Shown here in pieces: positions 33,760 to 47,228 of a stretch of 64,000 bases of DNA. The first letter of the stretch is position 1. Every line of letters starts with the position of its first letter. Source of the DNA: Gymnopilus junonius (lineage: Eukaryota; Basidiomycota; Agaricomycetes; Agaricales; Galerinaceae); assembly GCA_015501075.1 (NCBI GenBank), contig JADNYJ010000024.1, positions 62,001 to 126,000 of the forward strand. Reading direction: 5' to 3'. Position numbers and translations under genes: made by a program. Under the pieces are notes generated by a model that did not search any database, had not been told where the DNA came from, and worked only from the letters and a program-made list of their open reading frames with translations.

Positions 33760-35505
33760 ATGGACTCCGTAGACGCGCTCACATATCTGCGCAAAGAATC
33801 TTTGGATATCTTCAACCGACTGCATTCCGTCAGAGAGGACATACAGTTTGTATATCAAATTCATGCTGCTTATCCCGATACCCCCATTCTACGTTCGTCC
33901 TTTGATTGCAACCTGCTCAATTTGACTCAACCTGTACTCTATAGCCAACCTACGTTGCGGATCCTGGTATACAGACCCTAAAATTGTAGGTGCGACAAAG
34001 ATCGTAGCATTCATCAAGCATACCATCCTCATTTCAGTATAGGCTGTTGACACACCTGCGTACTTCAAATCCACAGACGGCCACTTCAACAACTGGAGCT
34101 TCAATTTGCGCCGTGCCAACCTTCACCTTCTCCCGCTGATCGTTGATCGAAATGGGTATGAAAGCCCAACTTCAGTACCTTACTGAGCACTAATCTATAT
34201 TCCTGATCAGAATCATTCTTGTCGATTCCACTCGTTCAGGAAAGAGAATACCGGACGCCTTGTCGAAAACAGTCCCCATATGGTGTGCAGTGATTAATCG
34301 CGCCTTGTTGATACGCCATATCAATGGTATTCCGAACGTACAAATATCAGACTGGGATATCGCTCTCTACACGCCTCCGTCCACTGTCAGCTTGCAAGAA
34401 CACAACCAGATCGAGCTCAGATTAGATGAGTGGGCACGGTTACTTGCGGTAAAATTTGTTTACTTTTTCTTTCTCTATGGTTCTAACGACATTCCAGGCG
34501 TCTTCTTTCTCTCTTCCTCCCTTACCCTATCCCCTTCGACCAGTCTGGATTACTCCTGCAACGACTGCGTTTCCAACAATACCAACAAGTGAGAGCAGAC
34601 ATGGAGGTTTCTTACCCATCGTCTGTGTTTCTGCATCCAAGCAGATTGATCAAGGAGTTGAGAGGCGCACAAGTGGGTTTTCTTACATTCAAGGATCTGG
34701 AGATGACCATGAGCTATGGGGCATGGTGCGTTCCTTCGGATCTGGTCTTTCGTTGTCATTGAAATCGTTGTAGGGCTTGAGTCCAGAATTATTCTGGGGT
34801 CACTATGAAGAACTTCTGAAGGCAGATCGAGCACGTCTGCCAGAAATTGTTTCTCAAATTGTCTCTGGCCAGAGACTGTCATCTTCCCCCTGCGCGATAC
34901 ATACAGTCCTCCAACACCTGTAATCAAAATTGGAGGTCGGCTACTTCTCTGTACCATTTCTGAAGCATCTGTCGCGCGCCAAAAAGATAAGACAGAGCAA
35001 TTGTTTACTTGATTCTTGCTCCCGCTCCCGACCAGTCTTCTCTACCTCCCTCAACTAAAACGACACTCTACGTCCCAGTAATACCAGGCAAAAAGGGCCA
35101 AACAGATTTTTTGCAATCAGTCCTACCTCAGTCTATCGAATGTATTCGCCAGCACCTAGCCGATAACCAGAATATTTGCGTTGCTTGCGAGTCTGGTAAA
35201 GATCTTAGCGTTGGGGTCATTCTTGCTGCAATCCAGCTCTTTTTCACGGACGACGGAAAGCTCGTTCCCTTCAATCGGATTCCATACTGCACAAAAAAAC
35301 ATTCCGATAGCTGGTAGGTTATATAGTACCCTATCAATGAAACAATGCTAAAGTTCCTCAAGTTATTGACAAACATTCGATTCGGACTCGACTCGAATGG
35401 ATAATAGCTAGTCGACCTCAAGCCAATCCTTCGCGAACAACATTGAAGCGCGTCAATGAGTATCTTCTGACACCTCCCTCCCTTCGCAATCCAAAACCCC
35501 CGTAA
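33760..35505 (+). CDS. RIT1: RIT1, initiator-tRNA A64 2'-O-ribosylphosphate transferase, frame disrupted
   Basis: Rit1 modifies A64 of initiator tRNA-Met so that elongation factor eEF1A does not take it. Exons: 33760-33892, 33945-33985, 34043-34155, 34211-34448, 34498-34725, 34774-35313, 35363-35505. Conserved blocks: YLRKESLDIFNRLHSVREDI, LRCGSWYTDP, YFKSTDGHFNNWSFNLRR, GIILVDSTRSGKRIPDALSK, SGDDHELWGM, and a phosphatase-like loop CESGKDLSVG near 35190. Three frame changes occur in the last large exons: near 34870 (IVSGQ to ETVIF frame), near 34990 (ARQKDK to DRAIVYLIL frame) and between about 35270 and 35310 before IDKHSIRTRLEWI. The first two each look like one missing base; the third may be a seven-A run one base too long. 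Either a recent pseudogene or a poorly called stretch. Confidence 0.85.
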
Positions 35506-35528
35506 CCAAATTGTTATCAAAGTTTCGA

Positions 35529-38500
35529 TCAAATACGAGTCCCCTGCACCGGAGTGACTCTAATATTGGAGATACTTGAATAGACAACCATCCGAAATGC
35601 AGCTTGTGTACCAGGATTATAGGTCGAAGGTACCATGTAGTATTTGCCAACGCCAAGGGTCGTTTGCGGTGTCGCCACCCCAGCAATTGTATCATCATAA
35701 GCACCAGACGTTGCAATATGCCTTTGCCCTAAAGAGGCCTTGATATTGTTCTGGGAATTGCTGTATACGGTAACATTGAGCGCATTGGGCGTTGATGGCT
35801 GTAGAAGCTGCAGCCGAATCCTTCATGGTTTGTTAATGAAATATCTTGTTTTGATAAGAGCAGCCAATAAAACTTACATTAACTGTGTCGTAGAAGGAAC
35901 TTCTAACTCGAAAACAGGATTCTTTGAATACTGGCCAAATGACGGGGCTCCAGCAGCCGTGTCACTGTCCCTTTATTTGAGATTTTAATAAGAGCCACCT
36001 AAAGACGGAAATTAACAGCATACCATGATCCACGGACAAGTTTGCTATACATTCCTGCCCCTTCGTTAGGAATTGGCTTCAAGTCAAATGGAAGAGATGA
36101 TTCGACATGCAAAGAAAATGGACCCATGTGATGTGGCTCAAACCCAGACGCTACGAGGGTATATTCACCAGCTACGTGAAGGCAATCAGACAAGACGATT
36201 CCATCAAGCACAGATACTTACGCGACACCGATTTCGTCAATCTTGCCAAACCATAGCTATATGCGCCCGATGTCGCCACGATATCTTTGACCGATAATCT
36301 AAGAACACCATTTCATACTCAGTAGAAGTGTGCGGACCAGAAAACGTACTCGGTGACTCGTCGACCCTCCGACCATACGAGTGCCATATTGACAGGCATG
36401 TCTTTATTTGACCGGAGACCCAATGTCAACTTGCAAGTTCTGTTTGCTGCCACATTTGCTCCTCCATGGAGTTTCATTGGGTGAATGGTCAACAAGTACT
36501 GAGGATTGACCATGAAGCTTGGATACGTGCAATTACCTCCTGCATTTTTTGCAGTAAATGACCCTTCAATCTTTTGCGACAGAGTGGGTAAATTTCAATG
36601 ACCTTAGCGAAAACGTAGATACCTTGCTAGTAAAAGGTGGGTCCGAATTGTTTTCAACCCACATGATCTTCGTCGTGGACATGGAGTATGCAGTAAGAGT
36701 GTACCCAACTTCGCTAAAATCACCTTCGTAAGAAGCCAAAATGGACAGAATGCCAGAGCGTAGGGATTTCGGTATGCGTGTTCTGGCCTACGTTATTGAA
36801 GAAATCAGCTTTGAGGGTATTCCCAAAACGATCAATTTACCAATATATGGGTACTGTTTGTATACGTCCCCTGGCCAGATATTTTCACTGACAAGTTCTC
36901 GAATGGCAGGACTGAAACTCACCTTCCCGGAAAGTATGCGTTGATTTTTCACAACATCCGTGTCCTGCGCGAAGTCGTCTTCTAATTCAACTCGCAGGGC
37001 AATGAAGTCCGTCGATCGACGCGCATCAACGACATGTCTAGTTAAAAGCACCCATATCTCCTCATCCAGGTCGCTACTGCAATTGAACTCGATTTGAGTC
37101 TGCCTCGATGCTACAAGGTATATGAATCGAGAAAAACTCTGTAAAGAGAAAATCCGGAGTACCAGCTTCATCTGCGGCGCTTCGTTTCCACATACTTTCA
37201 AATGTCAGTATTGGCCACAATTAATCCATTCAAGAAAGCACTGACCTATGGAAAATTAACGTCGTCTGCCAGATAGAGGGATCCCAACTAAGATAAACGC
37301 CTTCGAATGTATTTAAAACCTCCGTCCATGGTATGTGTAGAATTCCTACTTCTCTGTAAGGGAGTTCAAGCAGATTGCAACAAGAACGTACTGGAAGGTT
37401 CGTCCTTTGATCCGTTAGATCGAACCCAAGAATCTATAACCGTAAGTAGTCGCCCTTCTTCTGTTTCATAGATGTCTGTGGTAGAGAATTAGAGAAAGAA
37501 TCAAGACTGGCGTAAAGAAAAGCACATTACCTATTACCGCGTAGCTATGAGATGGCAGAAGAGGAATGTCCCTCCATCGAATATAAGAGCTGGGTCCGGT
37601 TCCAAGAGTTACGACACATTGACCTATACCGACTATGTCAGCGAATTGACAGATGGCCACTCAAAAGAGGGTCACCAGAAGAGAAACCCCTTTCTACTCT
37701 ATCCCAAGCTCTTTCCCTCTCAAAGGCAGATCTAGGCAAGAGTTTGGTGCCAATTTGAAGACAGATAGATTATGAAAAACTTGCCTCTTGATTTCGATGT
37801 ACTCTGGTATCCAACCAGCAAGGCTACTGCAATTTCGTCAGGAAGTATCCACAATTACAATAAGAACATAACGCACTGTAGGTCAATACTGGAATTCCTG
37901 GAATGAGACCAGATTCAATAATTATCTTCTGTGGAAAAGGCGGTTCACTGACGATCCCGGAAAATCGTATCCACCCATCAATTTCATGTACTAGTCCAAG
38001 ATTAATCACTATAGATAGGAGATGAATGGCTTCATGACTTGCAGCTTTTTCCAGGAGACTCGGCCACAGAATTTCTTCAGGCACACTGCTTTTCGCAGTG
38101 TCGGAGGGCGACGGCAGCACTGACATGCACATCAATGTGCCGTCAGTCGGGTGAAATGGGAGTTTATCATCAATTACTACAATATTCTTTGGTCAATAAA
38201 ATTCTGTTTGAGAGATGATCTGAGGCACCTATCTACAGGACTTGTGAAGCCCTGTGACTATTGGGACAAATTGACATTACTTACCCTTCGCCAAGCACCA
38301 TTGAAAAGGACCCGGATATCATATCGACCATCAACTCCTTTACTGGTCCAATTCGACGCGTGTATCAAGGATGAGAGCTTCAAGAACTTCATATGACTTT
38401 CTTTACTTTCCAATCACAGCGACGTACCTTAGAACCAAACCTGCGACAGTGTTCCAGGCAGACAGATAGGGAGGCACAGACAGAACAGTCAGTAACAACA

Positions 38501-39300
38501 CATTGCAAAATTTCCTGGGGTAAGACGGGTCGACATGAGTCAGCATCCTTGAGATTGGCAAGTCCTTTGGGGCTAGAGTATGCAAAAGGCAATTCAACCG
38601 TAATGAATGAACTTGCGTAAAATAAATAAAGATATTGTACCTTGGCCGACGCCAGACAGGTGCCACCTTGTGTTGCTCAGGCGAGAGGCTCGGTTGGCCA
38701 TCTGGGTCACTATCAAAGGTTTAAATAACGGACGTTCAGAACCCAGAACGACGCACTGACGCGTAGATGGTGTCACATTTGTTCACATGCACTGGCTCCT
38801 CCCAAGCAGGAAAGACGAGGCCGTTTACCGTCGCTCCTTTCTTGAGAATATAGTATTGTTCCTCTGGGGCAAATTAGGTATTCGAACCAAACCCTGCTGT
38901 AAGACGTACGAGGCGAAAAGTAATTGACACCAATAGGGGTCAGGCGAAGATCATTCGTTGGGGGGCCAGACGAATTGGACGTTGCATTCGACCCGCTCCT
39001 CAATGCCTCAACGAATCTCTTGATCCTCTCAGCCCTTTCAAGTGCGTTTGCTGCAGAGGACTTCCATTTCTGTTTACTCCTGTCTTCTGCTGAGCTGGAC
39101 CGGCTTAGATGAAGAAATTGCTCAGCTGCTTTGATGTACAGACGAAAGGCCTGATCGTAACTTTTAGAAAATTCGGCTTTGGCTGCTTTTGAAGAAGTCG
39201 TCTGATCAATGAAATAAGCAAACGAACTTTTTGATAGATAGAAAGGCCATGTCACCTCCGCTTCGCGTTCGGAAATCTGCAGATCAGAGTTCCTATGCAT
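35529..39300 (-). CDS. RIM13: PalB/Rim13 calpain-like cysteine protease (pH-response pathway)
   Basis: Rim13/PalB is recruited to ESCRT-III and cleaves the PacC/Rim101 transcription factor under alkaline ambient pH. Domains from the N-terminus (39300): MIT domain (SKSYDQAFRLYIKAAEQFLH), rebuilt after removing a 51-nt intron; calpain core with the catalytic cysteine in VVTDCSVCASLSV (codon 38485-38487), [36 protein letters not shown], the histidine in LLPSHSYAVI (37547-37549); then calpain domain III copies (GEYTLVASGFEP; GVGKYYMVPSTYNPG). The third triad position, usually Asn in N-P-W, reads Asp in TVIDSWV (37432-37434). More than ten introns, one with a GC donor (37991-38042). It ends 23 bp from the RIT1 stop on the other strand. 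Confidence 0.9.
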
Positions 39301-39640
39301 CCTTCAATGACTGGTATTTATACCCCAAATGAATTCCTTAGATTGTGTCGACAGCAGTAGCAGGCCTGGTCCTCAATTGCAAGCTCAAGGACGTCTGAAG
39401 CCTCGACTCCGAGTAGATTTAAGCACACGATGTGTGAAGATTTCCTCAGGGCTATGGAACAAAAAGGAAAGCCCTTCGAGCAAGATTCCAAGACGATCGT
39501 GGCCGTTCAACAAGTGGAGAACAGATTCCGAAATACTGAGCCCCTTTCACACGCCTAGATTAGGTACATCATCTCTCTGACATAGAAATTCATCAGCAAT
39601 CAGCTTGAGCGCTTGTCATTTCCTGTTCCGTTATATTACA

Positions 39641-40915
39641 ATGTCCATGGGCCAATCCTTATCTCGCTCAGCATCACCTGCGAATTTCTCCTCCGGATCT
39701 GATGTTGAGGAGGTCCTCTTGAATGACATCAAGACGATTGCGCAACTCTACAAAGACTCCGCCTTGAAAGCGACTACCTCTGAGAAGCTTGTCTTCAAAC
39801 CGCGTCAAGAACTCGTCGACCGTGTATCACTTTGGTGCGCTATGTTCGTCAAGTACTAGAGTGACCAGTAAGCTAATCCGGCAGATCTGCTTGTTAGGCA
39901 AGGCGATATAACAAAACTGGATGTTGACGCCATAGTCAACGCCGCGAATCGTAGTTTACTCGGTCAGTCCTATATATCTTCTCAAAATGTTATCTGACGG
40001 GCCATGTCAGGTGGAGGAGGAGGTATGCCACGACTTGTTCATTCTTCAGATCATATCTGGAAATCCGTTTAGTCGATGGTGCAATTCATACTGCAGCTGG
40101 CCCAAAGCTACTGGATGAATGTGCGTCTGAGTCATCTGACTCATTGTCTGCCTGTTAGATGTCTATATTCTTCCACAGGTCGTGAATTGAACGGTTGCTC
40201 GACTGGAGACGCCAAGATCACGCGAGGATATAGACTACCCGCGTGCGTTCTATCTTTCCAATGTTGACTCTCCTTGAACAGTCCAATTTTACCAGGCGCC
40301 ACATTATTCATGCAGTCGGCCCAGTCTACTCGAACAGAGACAGGGAACAGAAGGCAGAGCAGCTTGCATCATGTTACCGAACAAGTCTGGAAATTGCTGT
40401 TGAAAACGAATTAAAGCACGTAGTAAGCAGGGATGCCGTCAGATTCAACGATATATTGTAATTATGCCTCAATCATTCAGGCATTTCCGTCGATTTCCAC
40501 TGGTGTCTATTCTTACCCAATCGTGGATGCAACGCGCATTGCGTTGAACACAGTTCGAGTTTTCTTAGACACGGATGTGGGTAATAAAGTGAGAACGACC
40601 GTTCATATTGCTACCACATCCAGGAAATGACATTTTTACAGCTTGAAAGAGTCATTTTTGTCGTTTGGAGTAAAAAGGACCGGGAAGTCTATGAGTGATT
40701 CCCTTCATCAGATGTATAGCATTGAAATTGCTTACAACATTGCATGTTATCACAGGTCTCTCATTCCAGAATATTTTCCCCTGGAAGATAAATCACAAGA
40801 TTCGGAAAAGGAGCCAGAGCCTAAAAAGTCAGAGTCCAAGGAGCCAGAGACACAGGATTCTACGGAGTCAGAGTTGAATGAATCTCAGGAGCCAGAATCT
40901 GCGGATTCTTCATAG
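39641..40915 (+). CDS. Macro-domain (ADP-ribose-binding/hydrolase) protein
   Basis: MacroD-type protein that should bind or remove ADP-ribose. Exon 1 (39641-39834) joins exon 2 at 39898 to give LWQGDITKLDVDAIVNAANR, the signature start of a MacroD domain. Next come LLGGGGVDGAIHTAAGPKLL (the glycine-rich loop and catalytic Asp region), CRELNGCSTGDAKITRGYRL, IIHAVGPVYSN, FPSISTGVYSYPI and FVVWSKKDREVYE, then a C-terminal low-complexity acidic tail rich in Glu-Pro-Glu and Ser-Gln-Glu (40780-40912). The N-terminus MSMGQSLSRS begins MSMG, so it is not a standard N-myristoylation site. Intact over seven or more introns. Head-to-head with PalB, 340 bp between ATGs. Confidence 0.9.
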
Positions 40916-41781
40916 AATCAGAAGCATTTTTTTATCCGGCCTTTCTTCTGTCATTTATAGTATATTAATTATATTAATTACCCCATATCTGGGCCGCTCT
41001 TTAGGTTCTCGTCTCCAGCGCATTTCATTGTTACCCTGTCCTTCAAATCCAGAATGTCAAGTTAGTGAATCTTTTTGATTTATGCCTGAATATTCGAAAT
41101 TTATTCTAGAATCAAGCCCTGCATGTCCCTCTGTGATCATTCCATTAATCGCTTTCTACAAGTCGTCCCTCCCATCTTTCATGCGCAATATATTTGGCTT
41201 TCCTCTATGGTGTCTACGCATTTCTCAAGATCAACCACTTAACCACATATGTGGGGACGAGTCTGAGCTCCATCGTGCTGCGTCTGCCACAGAAGCCTGG
41301 GGTAGATTGAGAACCGTTGGTTCGTTAAATGCCTTCAGTACCACTCACATATAGAGGGATGGGTGATACAGGAGCAACTGCTTTTGATTCAGAATGCAAT
41401 GCTACACCAACTACATAGACTACGTACAAATGAAGGTGCTGCTGTGATGAAAGCACAACGCGGATTAAAAAAAAACATGCACTCGAACATTACGCAAAAC
41501 ATCAATCCAGTGTGCTATGAATCCAGCAAGTGTCGCGAAAAAAAAAGAAAACATAAGGATCAACGAATGAATGATGGAATGCGAAATTATTGCTATCCCA
41601 ATCTCCCTGATAGGGTATTGAATAGTCCAGAGCTGTCGGATATAGAGTGATTATGGTGGTATAAAGATAGAATGACGGGGTAAAAAAGGTGAGAAACCCA
41701 TAGATCGTTAAGACATCTTGTCAAACACCGTGAACGTAGTGCCGCATACATCAACACGTGGAGCGATCACAGTCGTGGAAA
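40916..41781. other. Intergenic, about 870 bp, between convergent genes
   Basis: 3' flanks of the macro-domain gene (+) and the kinase (-). Contains two tandem copies of TATATTAAT at about 40961-40980 and several A-runs. No gene signal. Confidence 0.5.
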
Positions 41782-43457
<1,676 letters not shown>

Positions 43458-43899
43458 CTCGCATTCCGTGAATAAGAAAGTGACCTAGGAAGAGGGGGGA
43501 AAAGGTTAAGAGGCGGTAGAAAACAAGAATGGTCGGATATGGGATTGAAATGTAGGAGAGATACAGAAGCAGAGAGTGGCAACCCCCGGAGTCTTCATCT
43601 CTTTTTGGATGGTCCCCATTTAGCATGCACAGTGAGAATTCAATTGTCCTCGATGACATCGGTTGGTTGCTTGTAAAACTGAGGGTTATCCTAGGAGAAA
43701 AGACAAAAGCACTGGCAAGATAACGAGCCTGCATCCTCGAACTAGTCCACACTTGTTCGACCCTAACTGATCTATTCACCCATCACACCTGCAGGTTTCC
43801 GGATCTCCGCAGGCCACCCTCTGCCCGACCAATTCCACCATAACCTCTTGTTTCTCATTGGGTTCTGCTGTGTACCAGGCTTGGGCAAATCCATATACC
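43458..43899. promoter_or_regulatory. Bidirectional promoter region, kinase / TRP channel
   Basis: 442 bp between divergent starts. Overlapping short frames on the minus strand have no domain content and were left out. Confidence 0.45.
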
Positions 43900-46800
43900 A
43901 TGGATCCAGAACAACAGAACTCTAATCTACTCGCACCCGACTTGGACAACCTTGCCTCAGTCAAAGTCTTCCCACTCATCCCCGTTCTAAACGAGAGGTG
44001 ACGGTAAGGCTTCTCTTCCCATGCCAGAAAACAGTGCTCTGACTTGATCTACCGCAGAACACTATAGGTATGTCAAGCCATGTCTGGTACATAGTAACTT
44101 TGCCTTCATTCTGATCCATGACGTGACCGTATATAGATACTGCGTTGAGCTGGGAGTAGGTCCTCCGCGTGTACGCCCCGCGGAGTCGCTGACCTTCTTC
44201 TGCACTAGTCAACTCACTGCAGCTGATATTAATTTTTCCATCGTTCGGCCTATCGTAAACAAATATGCGCGTCTTAAAAACATGGCGGTCGTATATGCGT
44301 GTCTTGCTGTACGCTCCTATTTTATGGCAGAGTCGGAGGCAAATCTCGCTTTCTCAGGCCTCATGCTGTCGCGTGCCAGCCTCTGCGAGATACTAGCCAT
44401 TAAGCTCCTCAGCCGCTTTGCAAGAAATTACATTCAACTCGTAGCTGTTCTCACTACAACATGGAACCCTTTGGCTGGAGCCACGAGGCATGTCATTGAA
44501 GACATCAAACAGATTCTCAATGTTCATGACGATGACATTGACTATGCTCAGAGTGCAATTGAGGTATGTAGGCTTGCACACCTAGGTCTCACTCGACGAA
44601 GAATTCTGACAGTGAAGTTCAACCATGTAGATGGCCATTTCCACGAGTGCCAAAGCTTTCCTTGCATCTCCAGTTACTCAACAGGTCGTCAATGACATTT
44701 ATTCCGGACGGGTGGTTTTTTCTGTAACTGCAAACCGATCTATTCTTGCGGATAACTACAAACCCAGAGCCATCGAGATATATAACCCGCACAATGCTCC
44801 CTTTCTTAACCACTATCGGTAGGTATTTTTCTGGCCATGTTCTCGTATTGAGTTCTATCCTTATGCAACCCATTATAGACTCCGTGTCCCAAAATATGGC
44901 ACCTACCTTGAGTTTCTAAATTTTGCCCTATTGTTGTTGACGTTTGTTCTCTGCTTGTCAAGTCTGTTGTCATCTTCCTTACAACCATTCTAAGCTGACG
45001 GTTCTCAGATCGTGACAGAACTAAAACAATTCCCTGGGAAATTGCATTCATAGTATTCGCGAGTGCCTTCGCCTTGGAAGAATATACGGCATCTACTGAA
45101 CACGGCTGGATAAGTATGAATTTGCTTATCTATTCTGTTGATACCAGCTGACGAGAATGTAATTTAGTCTACATAGCGAATGTATGTTGTGTCAGTTCTT
45201 GTTCTCCGAGGATGAATCAGTTAATCGCCATTTCCCAGATTTGGAATGCTTTTGACTTCGCTTTTATCGTCATCTTTTTTGCATATCTTATACTCAGAAT
45301 TCAAGGTCTCAGTCATAGCGATTGTGCGTTGGTTCCGAGTCTAGTCTATCTGTGGCATCAATCGACTAGCTAACCGTTATGGTAGTCGATATGTCCGACA
45401 TGGCATTCGATGTCCTTTCGTGTGGCGCATGTATCCTGATCCCAAGGTAATATGAAATAGACTCGTGACCAAGCCTATCTAAATCACATTACCACAGATT
45501 AGCTTTCTTTGCTGTTTCGAATAATGTTGTCGTGCTGTGAGCATTAGTATTTCGAATTCTCCTTCCCATGATGCAATCAATGCCGTTAGACAACTAACAC
45601 TCATTCTCTGTCCCTAGGTCACTACGTGCCATGATTTCTGAATTTGTCTTCTTTATAGGAATTGCCGCCATTTGTTTTTCTGGCTTGTTGTTCACTTTAT
45701 GGACGCTTGGTAAGATAAGATACTTTCATGTTAACATTTTTATGTCTTCAGACTCAACATCGCGCTTTCATTAGCCAGTGATGACCCCGTCGGGCATGAC
45801 CATTGGACAGTCAAGTCAATAGCATGGTTGATGGTTCAGATTTGGTTCGGAAATACCTATCTGAGCTTTGCTCAAGCCTCAAGCTTTCATCCAATATTCG
45901 GCCCGATCCTTATGACTATATTTGCTGCTCTTTCAAATACACTCTTATTGACAAGCAAGTCCCATCTCGTTGTTACTGAGTAAAGCCTGAGCGGACATTG
46001 ATATTTTATCCCTCTAGTCTTGATTTCTATTCTATCCAATACTGTTGCGAGAATAGATGCAGTGAGTTGGATCATATCACTGATCGTGCTTGACTTGTGG
46101 CTTACGCACATTCCTAACAGAATGCCACGCAAGAGGTTTGTGAAACCTCCTATTTCTATCATTCATGTTGAATGATTCTGCATAGTATCTTTTTCAGTAT
46201 ACGATCACAACAATTGAGGGGTAAGTCTTGACATCTCGCTAATTTCACCTTTCTTATTAGATCGAAACAGTGTCAAGTCCGATGCCCTTTTTTCTTACCA
46301 ACCCCCATTCAATATTCTTGCTTTCCTAATTCTTAAGCCTGCTTCTTGGTTTCTCACTCCTAGAGCTCTGCACTCTGCAAATGTCTTTCTCATCAAATTG
46401 ACAAGCCTTCCGCAATTGATCATTATCACGTTATACGAACGCCATCTCTCTTCCGGACAAAAACTGCGTGAAACAAGTAAAGATGCAGCACATTCTTTCT
46501 TCAATAGTCTTCCGAGGCATATAAAAAATATTCCTATCCTAGAAGCAATTGTGGGCTCCTCGTCCCATGATTTATATGATGCAATATTTGACGTCCAAGT
46601 TGACGCTCAAGAGTATGATATATTCGGTGATTCTGATGTTGATGAGTTTCCAGCATTAGCATCTTTTCATTCGAGAGAGGATATTCGTGCGGGGGGCGGG
46701 CGGAGTGCAAGTCCCGCGAGTCCTGTCCCTCGGATACGAAGGCAGCGTCCCACAAGCCTTGGAAGATCTTCTATCAATGAATTGGCCTCTAATCGCTCTT

Positions 46801-47228
46801 CACCTAAGACCCGTCCTCTGGATCCAAGTGCGCTTTCGCCCATCGAGTTAATGGCATCTCCTGAAACGGTAACTTCACCTATTCCAAACACCGTCAATCG
46901 TAGCCCGCTTGCACGATTATTTACTTCTCGCTTCACTTCTGGATCTGGAGGCCTGGGGCTTCTACCATCTGCAGTGAGTGAATCAAATGCCGCTGCTCTG
47001 GCAGCGGCTCAGGCCGCGACACAGGAGGAGAATATCCGGCGCATTGAAGAGCTATTGGAAGCAGTGGGTCAGCTACCTGTGCAGAAACTGAAGGAAGAGA
47101 TGAAGGAGCTGCAAGACAGGCAAGCTCGGATCGAGAACTTGTTGCTTATGCTCACAAGAGGAATGCGGAATGAGGCATCGAACGGAACGCCTAGCAGCCA
47201 TCGCGACCGGCAGGGAACAATGCCTTAG
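43900..47228 (+). CDS. Yvc1-like TRP calcium-permeable channel
   Basis: Vacuolar TRP-type cation channel, a relative of yeast Yvc1, releasing Ca2+ on hyperosmotic shock. N-terminal cytosolic domain: DINFSIVRPIVNKYARLKNM, LLSRFARNYIQLVAVLTTTW, VVNDIYSGRVVFSV. The membrane domain spans about 44890-46140: EFLNFALLLLTFVLCLS, ALEEYTASTEHGWI, WNAFDFAFIVIFFAYLILRI, LAFFAVSNNVVVL, and a pore region near AWLMVQIWFGNTYLSFAQAS. The C-terminus (46400-47228) is Ser/Pro-rich with a coiled coil EELLEAVGQLPVQKLKEEMK. Intron 45955-46017 has a GC donor (A|GCAAGT). The N-terminal splicing near 43995-44150 is uncertain. The best model uses a 10-nt micro-exon and needs one extra G near 43996, so a missing base is possible here too. 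Confidence 0.88.

Noticed and set aside
34823..34868. 38-nt intron that would remove one RIT1 frame break
   Set aside because: It would be shorter than any other intron here and would delete a conserved LPEIVSQIV segment.
39313..39324. TATA-like GGGTATAAATACC upstream of PalB on the minus strand
   Set aside because: It lies only about 15-22 bp before the ATG, too close for a TATA box serving that start. It could hint that the start is further downstream, but the MIT domain reads well from 39300.
39835..39897. Apparent frameshift in the macro-domain gene
   Set aside because: Using the acceptor TTGTTAG at 39891-39897 instead of the earlier CAG restores the frame as Leu-Trp-Gln-Gly-Asp-Ile, so the gene is intact.
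40961..40980. TATATTAAT tandem pair as a possible element terminus
   Set aside because: Just an AT-rich 3' flank; there is no transposase, terminal repeat or target duplication around it.
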